A DNA stretch of 64,000 nt from Marinifilum breve (GCF_003202155.1 NZ_QFLI01000001.1:1-64000); one strand, 5' to 3'; shown: positions 27,315 to 36,792, counted from the stretch's first letter. Program-made: numbers and translations. The notes: a model not told the origin generated them from the sequence alone.

Positions 27315-27692
27315 TTAATCACTAATTTTTTTAAACTTTATTTTACTTACCTCCTCTCGAAGTTCGCTATCCGATCGGAAGCTAATGATAACACTTTTTA
27401 CATTCTTGGCAGTAACCTCCTCCGCTGTGTCAGAACCTTCACTTTTTACTCTAATTGAGAAAGTTCCTAACCCTTCTACTTTTATTGCATTTCCCTTAAG
27501 TAATTCCTCTTTTATAAAATCGACAAGTGTTATAGTTACACCTCTCGCTTCGGCCTTACTTAACGCTGTTTTTTCAACCAGATAAGTTTCTATCTCTTTT
27601 CGTCCCCAAGTACCACCTCTAACTGGTTGAACGTAAAATTTAGATTGTGAACGATCTTGTGGATTCTTTTTTTCAATAGGTCTATACTTCAT
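27315..27692 (-). CDS. HU-related histone-like DNA-binding protein
   Basis: This 125-residue basic protein belongs to the HU-related family of Bacteroidota. It begins with the family leader MKYRPIEKKNPQD. RKEIETYLVEKTALSKAEARGVTITLVDFIKEEL forms the helical dimer core. The strand GNAIKVEGLGTFSIRV leads to the DNA-binding arm, and VTAKNVKSVIISFRS ends the core. It lacks the immunoglobulin-like C-terminal extension seen in some relatives. It probably bends DNA non-specifically. The neighbours do not suggest a narrower role. Confidence 0.85.
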   Translation of the reverse strand: MKYRPIEKKNPQDRSQSKFYVQPVRGGTWGRKEIETYLVEKTALSKAEARGVTITLVDFIKEELLKGNAIKVEGLGTFSIRVKSEGSDTAEEVTAKNVKSVIISFRSDSELREEVSKIKFKKISD

Positions 27693-27738
27693 GGCTTAAT
27701 TATTTAACTAGTTTTTAATTTGAAGATGTTTCGAATGG

Positions 27739-28446
27739 TTAAGGTTTATTACTAAAAAGAACACTGGCTAAAAACCCATTCCCATAAATAGATTCGAACT
27801 GTAAGACAATATTGGTAATAGAGGCAATTTGCTTGCAATAGCAAAGCCCCAATCCTAAACCACCATTTCCTTCTATTTGAATGTTTTTAGTTGATTTTCG
27901 ATCTAGATGTAATAAAGATTGTTTATCAAATAAATTAAAAAGTGAGAATTTAATTTTTTGATCTTCCTCCTCTACTGATAGTACTATTTCAGAATGACAA
28001 GGTGAAAATTTCACAGCATTATCTATTAGATTTCTTATTATGATACTAAGAGAATATTTGTTTGCTTTTATTGTTCCTTCCGATAAATTAATTTGACTTT
28101 TTACTTGTAAATACTTCTCGTCTAGTCTAGTTGTATACTCACTTAGTAAATTTCTAATTAAAGTAGGAAAAGAAAATTCGATATGGTTTTGAATAAATAG
28201 CTCTATATCAAAATTGAATTTTGCAAGCATTTCAGCTTGATTTATAGCATTCTTAGCTAACTCGTTGATGATTTTATAAATTTCTTTTAATTCGTTTTCT
28301 TTAAAACTACAGTTAGAATCTTCTAATAAACAGGTGTAACCATAAATGGTTCTAATAGGAGAGGTTAAATCATGCGCTAAGGTTTTAATTAACAACAACC
28401 TACATGGCAATTCATTTGCGTTTTGTAATTTTATATTATACTTCAT
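27739..28446 (-). CDS. Minimal soluble histidine kinase without sensor domain
   Basis: This 235-residue protein consists of only a HisKA-like dimerisation domain and an ATPase domain. The H-box is LAHDLTSPIRTIYGY with H25. The N-box is IIIRNLIDNAVKFSP (about 135-149). A glycine-rich G2 loop is GNGGLGLGL (193-201). The usual G1 box (DxGxG) is not present. FNLFDKQSLLHL stands in its place, so ATP binding may be altered. There are no membrane segments, PAS domain or signal peptide. The LytTR regulator on the opposite strand, 0.7 kb away, is a possible partner, but it has no receiver domain. Confidence 0.75.
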   Translation of the reverse strand: MKYNIKLQNANELPCRLLLIKTLAHDLTSPIRTIYGYTCLLEDSNCSFKENELKEIYKIINELAKNAINQAEMLAKFNFDIELFIQNHIEFSFPTLIRNLLSEYTTRLDEKYLQVKSQINLSEGTIKANKYSLSIIIRNLIDNAVKFSPCHSEIVLSVEEEDQKIKFSLFNLFDKQSLLHLDRKSTKNIQIEGNGGLGLGLCYCKQIASITNIVLQFESIYGNGFLASVLFSNKP

Positions 28447-29120
28447 GTTTTCACATTACAATTAATACTATTATATCTATACTCTGATTTTAAATTCATG
28501 TGAATGTTTAAACAATAAGAATAAGGGCATCAGGTTTTAGGTAAATGAAAAGTGAATAAAATTATTATTTAGATGCCCTTAATCTATTGATGTCGATTGA
28601 AATACAAGAGTATACAAATCTTATTTATAATGCATAACCCTAAGCTCATTTCTGCAATCACTCCTGCCCCAAACTTACTATTAATGCAATTTTGTTATTA
28701 ACATTTCTCACGGGAAATCAGACTAAAACAAAACTATTAGCTAGCTTGTAACATAAAAAGTAGTTTTTCACATCAATTCTATATTTTCACATATTCTTAT
28801 TTATAATTCTGGACATCAACAACTTGAAACTTCATGAAGTAATTGTATTTTCATAATCATACGAAAATACTGAAAGCTTTAGTGCAATTTTTCTACTATT
28901 AAATGCTAGAAAAATGTCATTTTAGTTGAGAACAATAGGTAATATTCAATAATTAACTAGATATATCCACCTCCACAATCGTATAGAATAAGCAAAAAAA
29001 AATATGATTCTATAGAGAATATAAGTATTACAACATATTTTTATATAGGCTCCCTATAAATTAACGATAATTAACAATTTTATTTCATTAGTAGTGATAC
29101 ATTTGCAGTGGAAATGAAAA
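28447..29120. other. Divergent intergenic region between kinase and LytTR genes
   Basis: This AT-rich stretch of about 670 bp is non-coding and holds the divergent promoters. The LytTR promoter box is listed separately. Nothing else was recognised. Confidence 0.6.
29098..29105 (+). promoter_or_regulatory. -7 promoter box of the LytTR gene
   Basis: TACATTTG matches TAnnTTTG exactly. A start of transcription near 29110 supports the ATG at 29151 (about 40-nt leader) over the GTG at 29121. Confidence 0.5.
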
Positions 29121-29150
29121 GTGGATAGGTATATTCAATATAATATAGTA

Positions 29151-30077
29151 ATGAAAAAACTTATCAAAGATTTAAAAGAGTATTTGGTTCGAGAATCTCT
29201 TTTTGGTTATTTAATGCACAACACCTATAAGACTCTGATTTTTATATTCATAGGGATATTTTGTATCCTCATGTTTTTTCAACCTTACATTCTCTCTAAT
29301 TACGACCTAAAACCTCAATTAATCCTAACTACTGGCATTAGCTTTTTGGGCTGCTTGTCTTATGCATTTAGCTTTCTTATTTTTTCTCCCCACAATAAAA
29401 AAAGATGGACTAAGTTTTTGGAAATCGGCTTATTTGGCTTATGTTTTCTAACAGCATGGCTTTCAGTTTGGCTATACACAGTTATACATGTTAATTACCT
29501 ATTTGAGCAATTTTATGGATACAATGATATTCCTATGCTACCTGATAGTTTTTTTATTGTGCTGTTCATTTACACTATTGGAATTGGTCTATTACTATAT
29601 CTTATCATACATTCATTTGATATTTTCTTGAGCTTTGAAAAGCAAGGAAAAAGTGATACTCTTTTAAGTAATCTAGCAAGTAACAAAACAAGATTTGGAT
29701 ACGCAAGTTCCACTCCTAAAATAACCTTGAAAGGGAAGAATGAAAATGAGTTATTGGATATTGATATTTCTCAGTTTATAGCAGCAAAATCGGATGGTCA
29801 TTATATCAAGGTATTTTATTTATGTTGCAATAAAGAATTTAAGCAGTTTATTCTTCGCAATTCAATGGCTAATATAGAACAGCAGTTAATTAATGTTGAA
29901 CAAACTTATCGATGTCACAAATCCTATATTATTAACCTTAATTACCTTAAATCTGCTTATACTAATTCCATAAAAAAAACTTCATTCCTTAGACTCTTAA
30001 ACTATTCAGAAGACATACCTGTTTCGCCTAAGAAAATTGTTTTTATTCAGAATAAACTCTCAGAGAAAAAGAAATGA
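29151..30077 (+). CDS. Membrane-anchored LytTR-family transcription regulator
   Basis: With the ATG at 29151 the protein has 308 residues. Four hydrophobic segments fill the N-terminal half (ILIFIFIGIFCILMFF, LTTGISFLGCLSYAFSF, FGLCFLTAWLSVWLYTV, FFIVLFIYTIGIGLLLYLII). A cytosolic LytTR DNA-binding domain follows at about 195-300 (DISQFIAAKSDGHYIKV, FILRNSMANIEQQL, YRCHKSYIINLNYLKSA, EDIPVSPKKI). There is no receiver domain. Such proteins regulate transcription directly from the membrane. The sensed signal is unknown. It is monocistronic. Confidence 0.85.
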   Translation: MKKLIKDLKEYLVRESLFGYLMHNTYKTLIFIFIGIFCILMFFQPYILSNYDLKPQLILTTGISFLGCLSYAFSFLIFSPHNKKRWTKFLEIGLFGLCFLTAWLSVWLYTVIHVNYLFEQFYGYNDIPMLPDSFFIVLFIYTIGIGLLLYLIIHSFDIFLSFEKQGKSDTLLSNLASNKTRFGYASSTPKITLKGKNENELLDIDISQFIAAKSDGHYIKVFYLCCNKEFKQFILRNSMANIEQQLINVEQTYRCHKSYIINLNYLKSAYTNSIKKTSFLRLLNYSEDIPVSPKKIVFIQNKLSEKKK

Positions 30078-30083
30078 AATTTT

Positions 30084-30116
30084 AGTTGAAGTTCTATAAT
30101 TAGAAAAACTTCAACT
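30084..30116 (+). terminator. Hairpin after the LytTR gene
   Basis: AGTTGAAGTT (30084-30093) pairs with AACTTCAACT (30107-30116), 6 bp beyond the stop. No U-run follows, so termination strength is uncertain. Confidence 0.5.
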
Positions 30117-30136
30117 GTCGTTATGCCAATAGGCCA

Positions 30137-30433
30137 AATAACTCCGTCAGGTTTCAAACCCAATCTCACGAAAACCTGTCAGAGTCCAAAGGACCTGATA
30201 GAGTTGGTAATAAAAGGCCATTCGTAGGAGTATATCGTCACAAAACAATGGCATTGCTGCCATAATCCCAATTTTTTAATCGGGCGTTGGCTATGCGGTA
30301 TTTGTTTTGGAATTTTTGGGTCATTATTTTCAATATTGATGCTGAAGAGGCGCGATGTATCTCGTCTCTAAGGAATACCAATTTAATGAAAATTTACAAT
30401 TGATTTGCATATTGTACAGCCGCAAGGCCTTGC
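30137..30433. repeat. Cluster of degenerate palindromic intergenic repeats
   Basis: Three elements lie here. A CAGGTTTCAAACC...AAAACCTGTCAG pair (about 30140-30187) is related to the perfect hairpin at 35507. An imperfect palindrome, AGAGGCGCGATGTATCTC and on to 30369, starts at 30346. The perfect palindrome GCAAGGCCTTGC lies at 30422-30433. Such elements are scattered between genes in many Bacteroidota. No gene is supported between 30078 and 30503. Confidence 0.45.
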
Positions 30434-30503
30434 ATCTTTGCAGGGATACCAATAAAATATAGGCTTTATTAATTTCTATAATGAAGAACACTATCCATCG
30501 CAA

Positions 30504-31226
30504 TTAATTAGATGCTTTCAATAATATTTCAAGTGTTTTTGTAATGACAAGTGTAATAATTGACACCAATAATATTGCAGAACGAATTGGCTTTCTTCGA
30601 TTTAATTGGAAACATATGACAACAAATATTTTATACATCCTTGAAAGAAGCCAAATTATTAGTCGCCAAATAAGAGGAAAGAGAGGTACTGCTAGTACAA
30701 GTATTAGGATTACAATAATATATTTAACCTGCATTGGATTAAGCAAGTTGTATAAAGTTTTTAACTCTGCTAGCACCTCCTGGATTTTCTGATTGAGAGA
30801 TTTGTAACACACCATCCAAAAAACACCTCCTCCTACAATGAACAATATTAGATTGTGTCGCGACTCTAATATTGCTTTTTTAATTTGCTGTAAGTATACA
30901 GGAATTGGTTTAATTGTATAGTAAACAAAAACTAGTATCAATTCTATAATTACAAGAGATAGCGTAATCCATGACCAGAGCAAATCTCCTAAAAAGCCAA
31001 TTAGAAAGAAGTTAGAAGCCATCAAGAATCTTAATAATTTGCCTCGACGCCTATAAAAATTAGTAAAACTTGATTGCACTGATTTTCGAACTAACCATAT
31101 TGAGCCATTATCAATCCATTTTATTAATGCTTTAAATTTAGGATGTGTAATAGCACTTTCTCCCTTGGTATAAAGAATAAAAATGATGATTAAAATTGTA
31201 AATATAATATCGAATGTCATACTCAT
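30504..31226 (-). CDS. Hypothetical polytopic membrane protein
   Basis: This 240-residue protein has about five hydrophobic segments: FDIIFTILIIIFILY, FFLIGFLGDLLWSWITL with LVIIELILVFVYYTI, LILFIVGGGVFWMVCY, YIIVILILVLAVPLFPLIW and a C-terminal SAILLVSIITLVIT. Basic loops (RRRGKLLRF, NRRKPIRSA) separate them. I recognise no family. It starts 16 bp after the YgjP-like gene, so it is probably the last gene of the restriction island transcript. Membrane proteins at the ends of defence operons can be effectors, but that is speculation here. Confidence 0.7.
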   Translation of the reverse strand: MSMTFDIIFTILIIIFILYTKGESAITHPKFKALIKWIDNGSIWLVRKSVQSSFTNFYRRRGKLLRFLMASNFFLIGFLGDLLWSWITLSLVIIELILVFVYYTIKPIPVYLQQIKKAILESRHNLILFIVGGGVFWMVCYKSLNQKIQEVLAELKTLYNLLNPMQVKYIIVILILVLAVPLFPLIWRLIIWLLSRMYKIFVVICFQLNRRKPIRSAILLVSIITLVITKTLEILLKASN

Positions 31227-31242
31227 AATGATTTCAATAGAA

Positions 31243-31935
31243 TTAGACTTTCATATCCCCCATGCGTTCGTCCAGTTGTTTCCAGTTGGGCATGTGCTTG
31301 GAGAGTTCCGCCCAGAATTCTTTGGAATGGCTTTTTACTTTGGTGTGAACGAGTTCATGAACAAGCAGGTAGTCAATTAAAGGCCATGGGAGTTTGATGG
31401 CATCAACGTTGATGATGATTTTGTTTTGTTGAGTGCAGCTCCCCCAGCGCTTGTTCATTTTCATGAACTGCAGGGCCTCACTTTTCAATCCTGTTTGCTT
31501 TTCCCAATGGCTTACTCGCTGGCTGATTTTAGAGATGGCCTTTTTTCGTAGGTATTGAGCTATGGCATCAGCTAGCTTCTCTTGGCTGTGTAATTTCTTA
31601 GGCAGGTGTACAATGAATTTGGACCAGGTGAATTGCACCTCTATTTTTTTGTAAGATTCATCTTCTATAATAGACAAATAATAGCTTCGCCCCAGGTAAG
31701 TAATTCGAGAACCTGTTTGTAGTTTACCAGTATCAATGGAACGAACCATTTCCAGTTTCTCGATGATCCAAGCTGCTTTTTTTAGAATTAAAGCATCGGC
31801 TTGAGCCTGAGAAATGGCTTTTCCTTTGAGCACAACGCCCCTGTCTCGTTCTACAGTGATGTAGTGAGATTTGAGTTCTTTGTTTTCTTCGAAAACGTAA
31901 CTAATGCTTGTGTTGCCGTATGGGACCTTGTTCAT
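31243..31935 (-). CDS. YgjP/M48-type zinc metallopeptidase domain protein
   Basis: This 230-residue cytosolic protein is of the YgjP-like (DUF45) family. The zinc motif is HELVH at 193-197 with a third ligand H203 in KSHSKEFW. The upstream signature is KRWGSCTQQNKIIINVDAIKLP, which is diagnostic. An N-terminal beta-rich part of about 100 residues precedes it. These proteins often sit beside hsdR in type I restriction loci, as here, but their role there is not settled. The gene is on the hsd strand, 367 bp downstream of hsdR, separated from it by a MITE-like element. Confidence 0.88.
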   Translation of the reverse strand: MNKVPYGNTSISYVFEENKELKSHYITVERDRGVVLKGKAISQAQADALILKKAAWIIEKLEMVRSIDTGKLQTGSRITYLGRSYYLSIIEDESYKKIEVQFTWSKFIVHLPKKLHSQEKLADAIAQYLRKKAISKISQRVSHWEKQTGLKSEALQFMKMNKRWGSCTQQNKIIINVDAIKLPWPLIDYLLVHELVHTKVKSHSKEFWAELSKHMPNWKQLDERMGDMKV

Positions 31936-31996
31936 TTTCTTATTTATTGAACGCTGACAGATCCTATAAACACTGTCAGGCTTCTATCTATTTTTA

Positions 31997-32293
31997 TTGA
32001 TACCCTCACTTTAAGTGCTACTCTTTATACACAAATCTGAAACAATTCTTTTGATTTAGCAATGCTGAATCATTTAAAGTATTTTCAAATTGAGTGTTTC
32101 CCTTTTAGGGAAACTGTCGACAGACTAAAGGGTGAGATAAGACAGATATAATTCAAAATACACCCCTCTCCCTGTCGGGATCTCCCCTAGAAAGGGAGAA
32201 TTTAGTAATAAACGATTGTATAAATTATTTTCCTTCGGATTATATTCTGGAAAATAAATGTGTATAAAGAGTAGCTTTAAGTGAGAGCATCAA
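31997..32293. repeat. MITE-like element with imperfect terminal inverted repeats
   Basis: Ends at 31997-32033 and 32259-32293 are inverted copies. Each contains GCTACTCTTTATACACA (17 of 17 bases identical) and CTCACTT, and both outer ends read TTGAT. The ~300-bp interior has no gene and includes a CCCCTCTCC...GGGATCTCCCC hairpin. No target-site duplication is obvious. It lies 10 bp beyond the hsdR stop. Confidence 0.55.
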
Positions 32294-32302
32294 AGTTTTG
32301 TT

Positions 32303-35300
32303 TTAACCTTTGTTTTTAATCATGAGGTTGACCAGTTCTTCCGATTTTAGGCGTGCCTCTTCTCTTGTCATCATCACGCTTAGGAAGTTTCTGATTTTTT
32401 TCTTCATGTCGATTTGCACCCTGTTCTTGCTTTCCCAGTCAACGATATTGAGTTCACCCTTTACGAGTTCGAAAATGGTATTGGCTGCATCTTCAGCTCC
32501 TCCGTTGAATATTGTTTTCATGGAGTCGTAAACCACCTTTTCGCGATCGGTAATGAATCCCTTGCGAGTACTTTCTGCTTCGTTTTCCGAAATGTTATCC
32601 ATCATTTTGGCGTACTCTTTCAACAGGTCCAATTGAGTAATGCGTTCTTCCCTTCGTCGTTTCAAGAGTTCTTCCAGACGTTGTGCCAATGGCTTGTAGA
32701 AATCGGGATTCTTGTCCAGGCCTACCTTAATGGTATATTTCAGGTTGTTTCGCATCTTCAGCTCCTTGGTGGCTGGCGAAGCATCTAAAAGTGCCTCTTT
32801 GAACTTTTCCTTATCGATAATGGAAACCGGTTCCTCCAGAAGATTCTCCACTCCTTCCGCTTTCAAGTGTTTGTCTATCATTTCCTGAAGCATCTTACTT
32901 TCATCTTCTGAGATCTTTAAAGATTGATCATCAGGAAAAATATTACGCGCACGTAGCTTGATTTCATTGAATAGCTTGAAATCCTCCTGATACTTTAAAG
33001 CTCTTTTATCCGGCAATACAATATTGATGGATTTGTTGAAATTCTTCAATAGAATCTTGAACCGATCACGTTTGTCTATTGCCTCCAACAATCGAAAAGC
33101 TGCATCCATAAAGTCTGCACGACGATATTTTCTATCGATTCGAATGGGCTTGAAAAAATCAAGCAGTTTGCCATGATGTCCTGCCAAGTGAGGCAATTCT
33201 TCATTGACGTTCTTCAGAATATCGTCTGGCTTCAGTTTCACATCGCCTGAGAACATATCCAAGGCTTGCAATAAATTGGCTGTAATTCCATTGTAATCGA
33301 TAATATATCCAGCATTCTTTCCTTTTCGCGATCGATTAACACGGGTAAGGGCTTGCAATAAACCATGCTCACGTAATGACTTGTCCAGATACATGCAGGA
33401 AGCAATGGGCGCATCGTAGCCCGTTAGTAACATATCCGAAACAATAAGCAATGCCGTGTTATCGTATTGTTTCTTGCCCGATTTGGCAAGATCCTTTTCA
33501 TCCCCGAAAGGCAATTTGTAATCCTTCTGGGCCGTTTCTATGTCGTTGCTTGGCACCAACAAAAGTGGTTTGGGATTGTCGGGATGTTTCTTGTTCCAAT
33601 CGATGATTTCATAATGCTCACGTGCAATTAAATCATTCTTTGGCGAACCAATGGTAACGATCACCTTAGACTGAAAGTTGTGATAGCCCTCTTCGCGCAA
33701 TCTGTCGATTTCCTGCTTGTATTTTAAGGCTCCTCTTCGGCCGCTGCAGACGATCATGGCCTTGTGCTTATCCGGGAATATCTTATCGCGATAATGATCG
33801 ATGATGTGTTTGGAGATCTCCTCAATCCTTTCTTTGGAGAACTGGTATTTACGTAGCGCCTCGTTTTTCAGTTTGTCTTTTTTCTCCTCGCTCAGGTGAC
33901 CAAATTTCTCTTCAAATTCCGCATCCAATTCCTCTTTGCGGATGTTGAGTTGAGCGATCCCCTCATCATAGCGCAACTCCACAGTTGCCTCATCGGCCAC
34001 CGATTCGTTAATGGTATATACATCGATGTACTCACCACCGTAGAACTCTGCCAAAGTAGACTTATCTTCCTTACTGATGGGCGTACCTGTAAAAGCCACA
34101 AATTTTGCATGAGGCAATACAGTGCGCATGAAAGAGGCCAAAAAGCCATAATGCGAACGGTGAGCTTCATCTACCAACACATAAATGTTTTTCTTGGTAG
34201 ACAGCTCCTCCATCTCAATCACTTCCCTTTCCTGTTCTATCCAGCGTCCGTTTTCTTTGCGTTGAGTAATCTTTGTCAGAATTTTCCCCTCAATACTTTT
34301 TACAATGCGAATATCATCTTGTTCCTCTTCCTGAGTATGATCTTGAACGGTAGTTTCCTCATCTTCCTTTTCCTGAAACTTTTGCAAGGTAGTAGTGACG
34401 ATACCACCATAATCGTTACGCAAAAGGCTGTCCAAATGGGAAACCGAACCAGCCTGTGCCACATTCTTGAATCCTACATTACGGAAGGTGTTAGTAATTT
34501 GGGTATCCAAATCCTTACGGTCGGTCATTACAATTACTGTAGGATTTTCGAAACCATTCTCCTGAGCACGCAGCTTTCGGGTAATGTAGGCCATGGTTAA
34601 GGATTTTCCACTTCCCTGGGTATGCCAAACCACACCTCCCTCATCATTTTCCAATCGCTTCAGGGTTTTATTTGTGGCCCTTACTTGCTGATGACGTGGT
34701 AATTTCTTAATTGTGATTCCTTCCTCTACTTCAAACAGTACAAAATTGCGAATGAGATCGAGGAAGCGCTTTTTTTCGAATAAGGCATAGATCAAACGGT
34801 CCTGTTCTGTTTTCAGATCATCCGGAAATTGATCCTCCTTTTTTTGTCTGAAAGGCAGGTAAAACTTTTGGGGCACCCCAATGGCTGCATATCTTGCACC
34901 AACTTCCCACATGCCCACACAAAGCTGGTTGTAATGAAATACCTTCTCGGAATATTTCTGATAGTATTTTAAATCGCCATAGGCAGAATCGAAAGCATCC
35001 AATGCTGTGGGCGATTTGCACTCAATTACTGCCAAAGGCAAACCGTTCACATATACCATGATATCGGGAATGGAATTCTTCAATCTCCCATGAAACTTCA
35101 TTTGGTTCACCACCAAAAAATCGTTGTTCTCCAGATTTTGGTAATCAATGAAATGGACAGGATTCCAGCTCTCTTCCCCATTAAGGATCTGCTTTTCGCT
35201 ATAGCTTCTTCCCTCCAACAATTTCCAAATGCCCTGATTGATCTCCATCAAGGAATTGCCTGCCACAGAAGTGATTTTGTGAAAGGCTTTCTCCAGATTG

Positions 35301-35479
35301 ATTTCATCCATCCATGGATTGATACGCTGTATGGCTGCACGCAAGCGATCCTGTAATATTACTTGTGTAATGTCTTCCCGTTCGGTAACAGCCGAATCTG
35401 GCAAATAGGTGTAGCCTAGTTTTTGAAAGAGATTGAGGGCAGGTTTTTCGCTGTAGGTATACTCGGGTGTTTGGGTCAT
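32303..35479 (-). CDS. hsdR: Type I restriction enzyme, R (helicase-nuclease) subunit
   Basis: This 1058-residue subunit cuts unmethylated DNA after ATP-driven translocation. The N-terminal HSDR_N nuclease has the PD-(D/E)XK core at PD138-139 and E153-C-K155 (LAVIECKSP). Helicase motif I is HTQGSGKS (GSGKS at 289-293) and motif II is DEAH at 437-440. Motif III is FTGTPI, and LLIVSDMLLTGYDAPI and LLQALTRVNRS are later motifs. The C-terminus is helical. It lies downstream of hsdS with a perfect 15-bp hairpin between. The frame is intact, so the system is probably active. Confidence 0.95.
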   Translation of the reverse strand: MTQTPEYTYSEKPALNLFQKLGYTYLPDSAVTEREDITQVILQDRLRAAIQRINPWMDEINLEKAFHKITSVAGNSLMEINQGIWKLLEGRSYSEKQILNGEESWNPVHFIDYQNLENNDFLVVNQMKFHGRLKNSIPDIMVYVNGLPLAVIECKSPTALDAFDSAYGDLKYYQKYSEKVFHYNQLCVGMWEVGARYAAIGVPQKFYLPFRQKKEDQFPDDLKTEQDRLIYALFEKKRFLDLIRNFVLFEVEEGITIKKLPRHQQVRATNKTLKRLENDEGGVVWHTQGSGKSLTMAYITRKLRAQENGFENPTVIVMTDRKDLDTQITNTFRNVGFKNVAQAGSVSHLDSLLRNDYGGIVTTTLQKFQEKEDEETTVQDHTQEEEQDDIRIVKSIEGKILTKITQRKENGRWIEQEREVIEMEELSTKKNIYVLVDEAHRSHYGFLASFMRTVLPHAKFVAFTGTPISKEDKSTLAEFYGGEYIDVYTINESVADEATVELRYDEGIAQLNIRKEELDAEFEEKFGHLSEEKKDKLKNEALRKYQFSKERIEEISKHIIDHYRDKIFPDKHKAMIVCSGRRGALKYKQEIDRLREEGYHNFQSKVIVTIGSPKNDLIAREHYEIIDWNKKHPDNPKPLLLVPSNDIETAQKDYKLPFGDEKDLAKSGKKQYDNTALLIVSDMLLTGYDAPIASCMYLDKSLREHGLLQALTRVNRSRKGKNAGYIIDYNGITANLLQALDMFSGDVKLKPDDILKNVNEELPHLAGHHGKLLDFFKPIRIDRKYRRADFMDAAFRLLEAIDKRDRFKILLKNFNKSINIVLPDKRALKYQEDFKLFNEIKLRARNIFPDDQSLKISEDESKMLQEMIDKHLKAEGVENLLEEPVSIIDKEKFKEALLDASPATKELKMRNNLKYTIKVGLDKNPDFYKPLAQRLEELLKRRREERITQLDLLKEYAKMMDNISENEAESTRKGFITDREKVVYDSMKTIFNGGAEDAANTIFELVKGELNIVDWESKNRVQIDMKKKIRNFLSVMMTREEARLKSEELVNLMIKNKG

Positions 35480-35506
35480 TTGTGGTGGTTTATTGTTTTG
35501 GTGTTT

Positions 35507-35539
35507 AGACCTGACAGGTTTCAGAAACCTGTCAGGTCT
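35507..35539. repeat. Perfect hairpin repeat between hsdS and hsdR
   Basis: AGACCTGACAGGTTT (35507-35521) and its exact complement AAACCTGTCAGGTCT (35525-35539) flank a 3-nt loop. The same CTGACAGG/CCTGTCAG theme recurs near 30.15 and 31.95 kb. It may reduce or stabilise the hsdR part of the transcript, or it may be a mobile REP-like unit. Confidence 0.65.
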
Positions 35540-35547
35540 TAGTGTTT

Positions 35548-36792
35548 TTATACGGTTCTAATTTTTCCTGTTAGTAATTGTTGCATCAATCCTTTTTTCA
35601 ATTGCTGATATTCTGTCTTTTTATTTTGCAAAACCTCTAGTTTGTTGTCAACTCTGGTGAGGATGGTGGCTATTTTTTGTTGCTCTTCAACTGGTGGCAG
35701 AGGGAAAGGATATTTCCTTAATTGAATTAAATCAACACCAGTTTGTCCACCGCTTCTTTGAGACAAATTTTCAACAAATGCCCATACATTATATTGACTA
35801 ATATAGTAATATAAATATTCGTCATCTAATTTTTCTTTATTTGGAATTGCTTTTAACAATGCTACATTGTACGCCCCTTTTAGCCCTCTTAGTATTTGGA
35901 AAATCGGAGGACCATATCTTCCAATCATGATATCATTTTCATTACATCTTTTACGAGCTAATTCCTCAGGTATGTAAGTAACATATTTATCTGACTTATA
36001 ATCTCTAGTTTGAATCAACCTGATGTACCCATCTTGCGGCTCATATTTAAATGTACTTCGTGGTGGTTGCGCACCTCCTGAAAAAGAAACTATATCCCCA
36101 AAAGTACAATCCTCCCAACTCTCAGGAATCTCACCCAAAGGAGAATCTTTAAATTTGGTATGGCCAATACCTTTGGTCAGCAGCTTTTGCATTAGGCCTT
36201 TTTTAAGCTGGGTATTTTCGGTTATTTGCTGCTCAATGTTCTCTATTTTTTGATCTACTGTTGAGAGAATGTTGGCTATTTTTTGTTGTTCTGGGAGTGG
36301 AGGTAACGGAATATTTACTTTTCGAAGCATATCTAAATTAATAACCTGCTGTGCTGATCCAACCAAGTTCCCTAATAAATTCTTTTTCCCAGAAGCAGAG
36401 CTTAAGTATTGTTTAATATAATTGGAATCGATCTCATTAGTTATTCGAACAATTCCAACTTGACGGGCAATATTTGCTCCTTTTAATTCCATTGGAACAA
36501 TTGCACATTCACCTGGATATCCTACCAAAGAAACCAACAATTCTCCTCCCCTTAATATTGTTCTTGTATATTTTGCTGAAACTTCATTTGTTATTGTTCG
36601 AAGGTTATTGTTAATTTTCCCACTCTTAATATCACCTCCTCTAATAAATAAAACTCCATTAATATCTTCGGGACCTGGTTGTACAACCCCGTAAGAAATT
36701 TTCGTATTAGGTTCATTAATCTCTGATAAATTCTTTACGGTCCACTCCTCAGGAATCTCCCCTAAAACCGTTTTCTTATACCCCTCTCTCAT
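35548..36792 (-). CDS. hsdS: Type I restriction system specificity subunit
   Basis: This 414-residue protein has two target-recognition domains, each followed by a conserved helical spacer. The first spacer is PLPPLPEQQKIANIL and onward to GLMQKLLTKGIG (about 155-207). The second is PLPPVEEQQKIATIL and onward to GLMQQLLTGKIRTV at the C-terminus. Both halves begin with a matching LGEIPE(E/S)W motif. It recognises a bipartite DNA sequence that cannot be predicted by eye. It overlaps the hsdM stop by 4 bp (ATGA), which couples translation. No inverted second hsdS or recombinase is present, so phase variation is not suggested. Confidence 0.93.
   Translation of the reverse strand: MREGYKKTVLGEIPEEWTVKNLSEINEPNTKISYGVVQPGPEDINGVLFIRGGDIKSGKINNNLRTITNEVSAKYTRTILRGGELLVSLVGYPGECAIVPMELKGANIARQVGIVRITNEIDSNYIKQYLSSASGKKNLLGNLVGSAQQVINLDMLRKVNIPLPPLPEQQKIANILSTVDQKIENIEQQITENTQLKKGLMQKLLTKGIGHTKFKDSPLGEIPESWEDCTFGDIVSFSGGAQPPRSTFKYEPQDGYIRLIQTRDYKSDKYVTYIPEELARKRCNENDIMIGRYGPPIFQILRGLKGAYNVALLKAIPNKEKLDDEYLYYYISQYNVWAFVENLSQRSGGQTGVDLIQLRKYPFPLPPVEEQQKIATILTRVDNKLEVLQNKKTEYQQLKKGLMQQLLTGKIRTV

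Noticed and set aside
33896-34600. 234-residue open frame on the plus strand inside hsdR
   Set aside because: It is fully antisense to a well-supported hsdR with intact motifs, and its translation is hydrophobic/cysteine-rich without any recognisable domain.
35548-36792. Phase-variable (inverting) hsdS locus
   Set aside because: There is one hsdS only, with no truncated partner, inverted target-recognition repeats or recombinase gene nearby.
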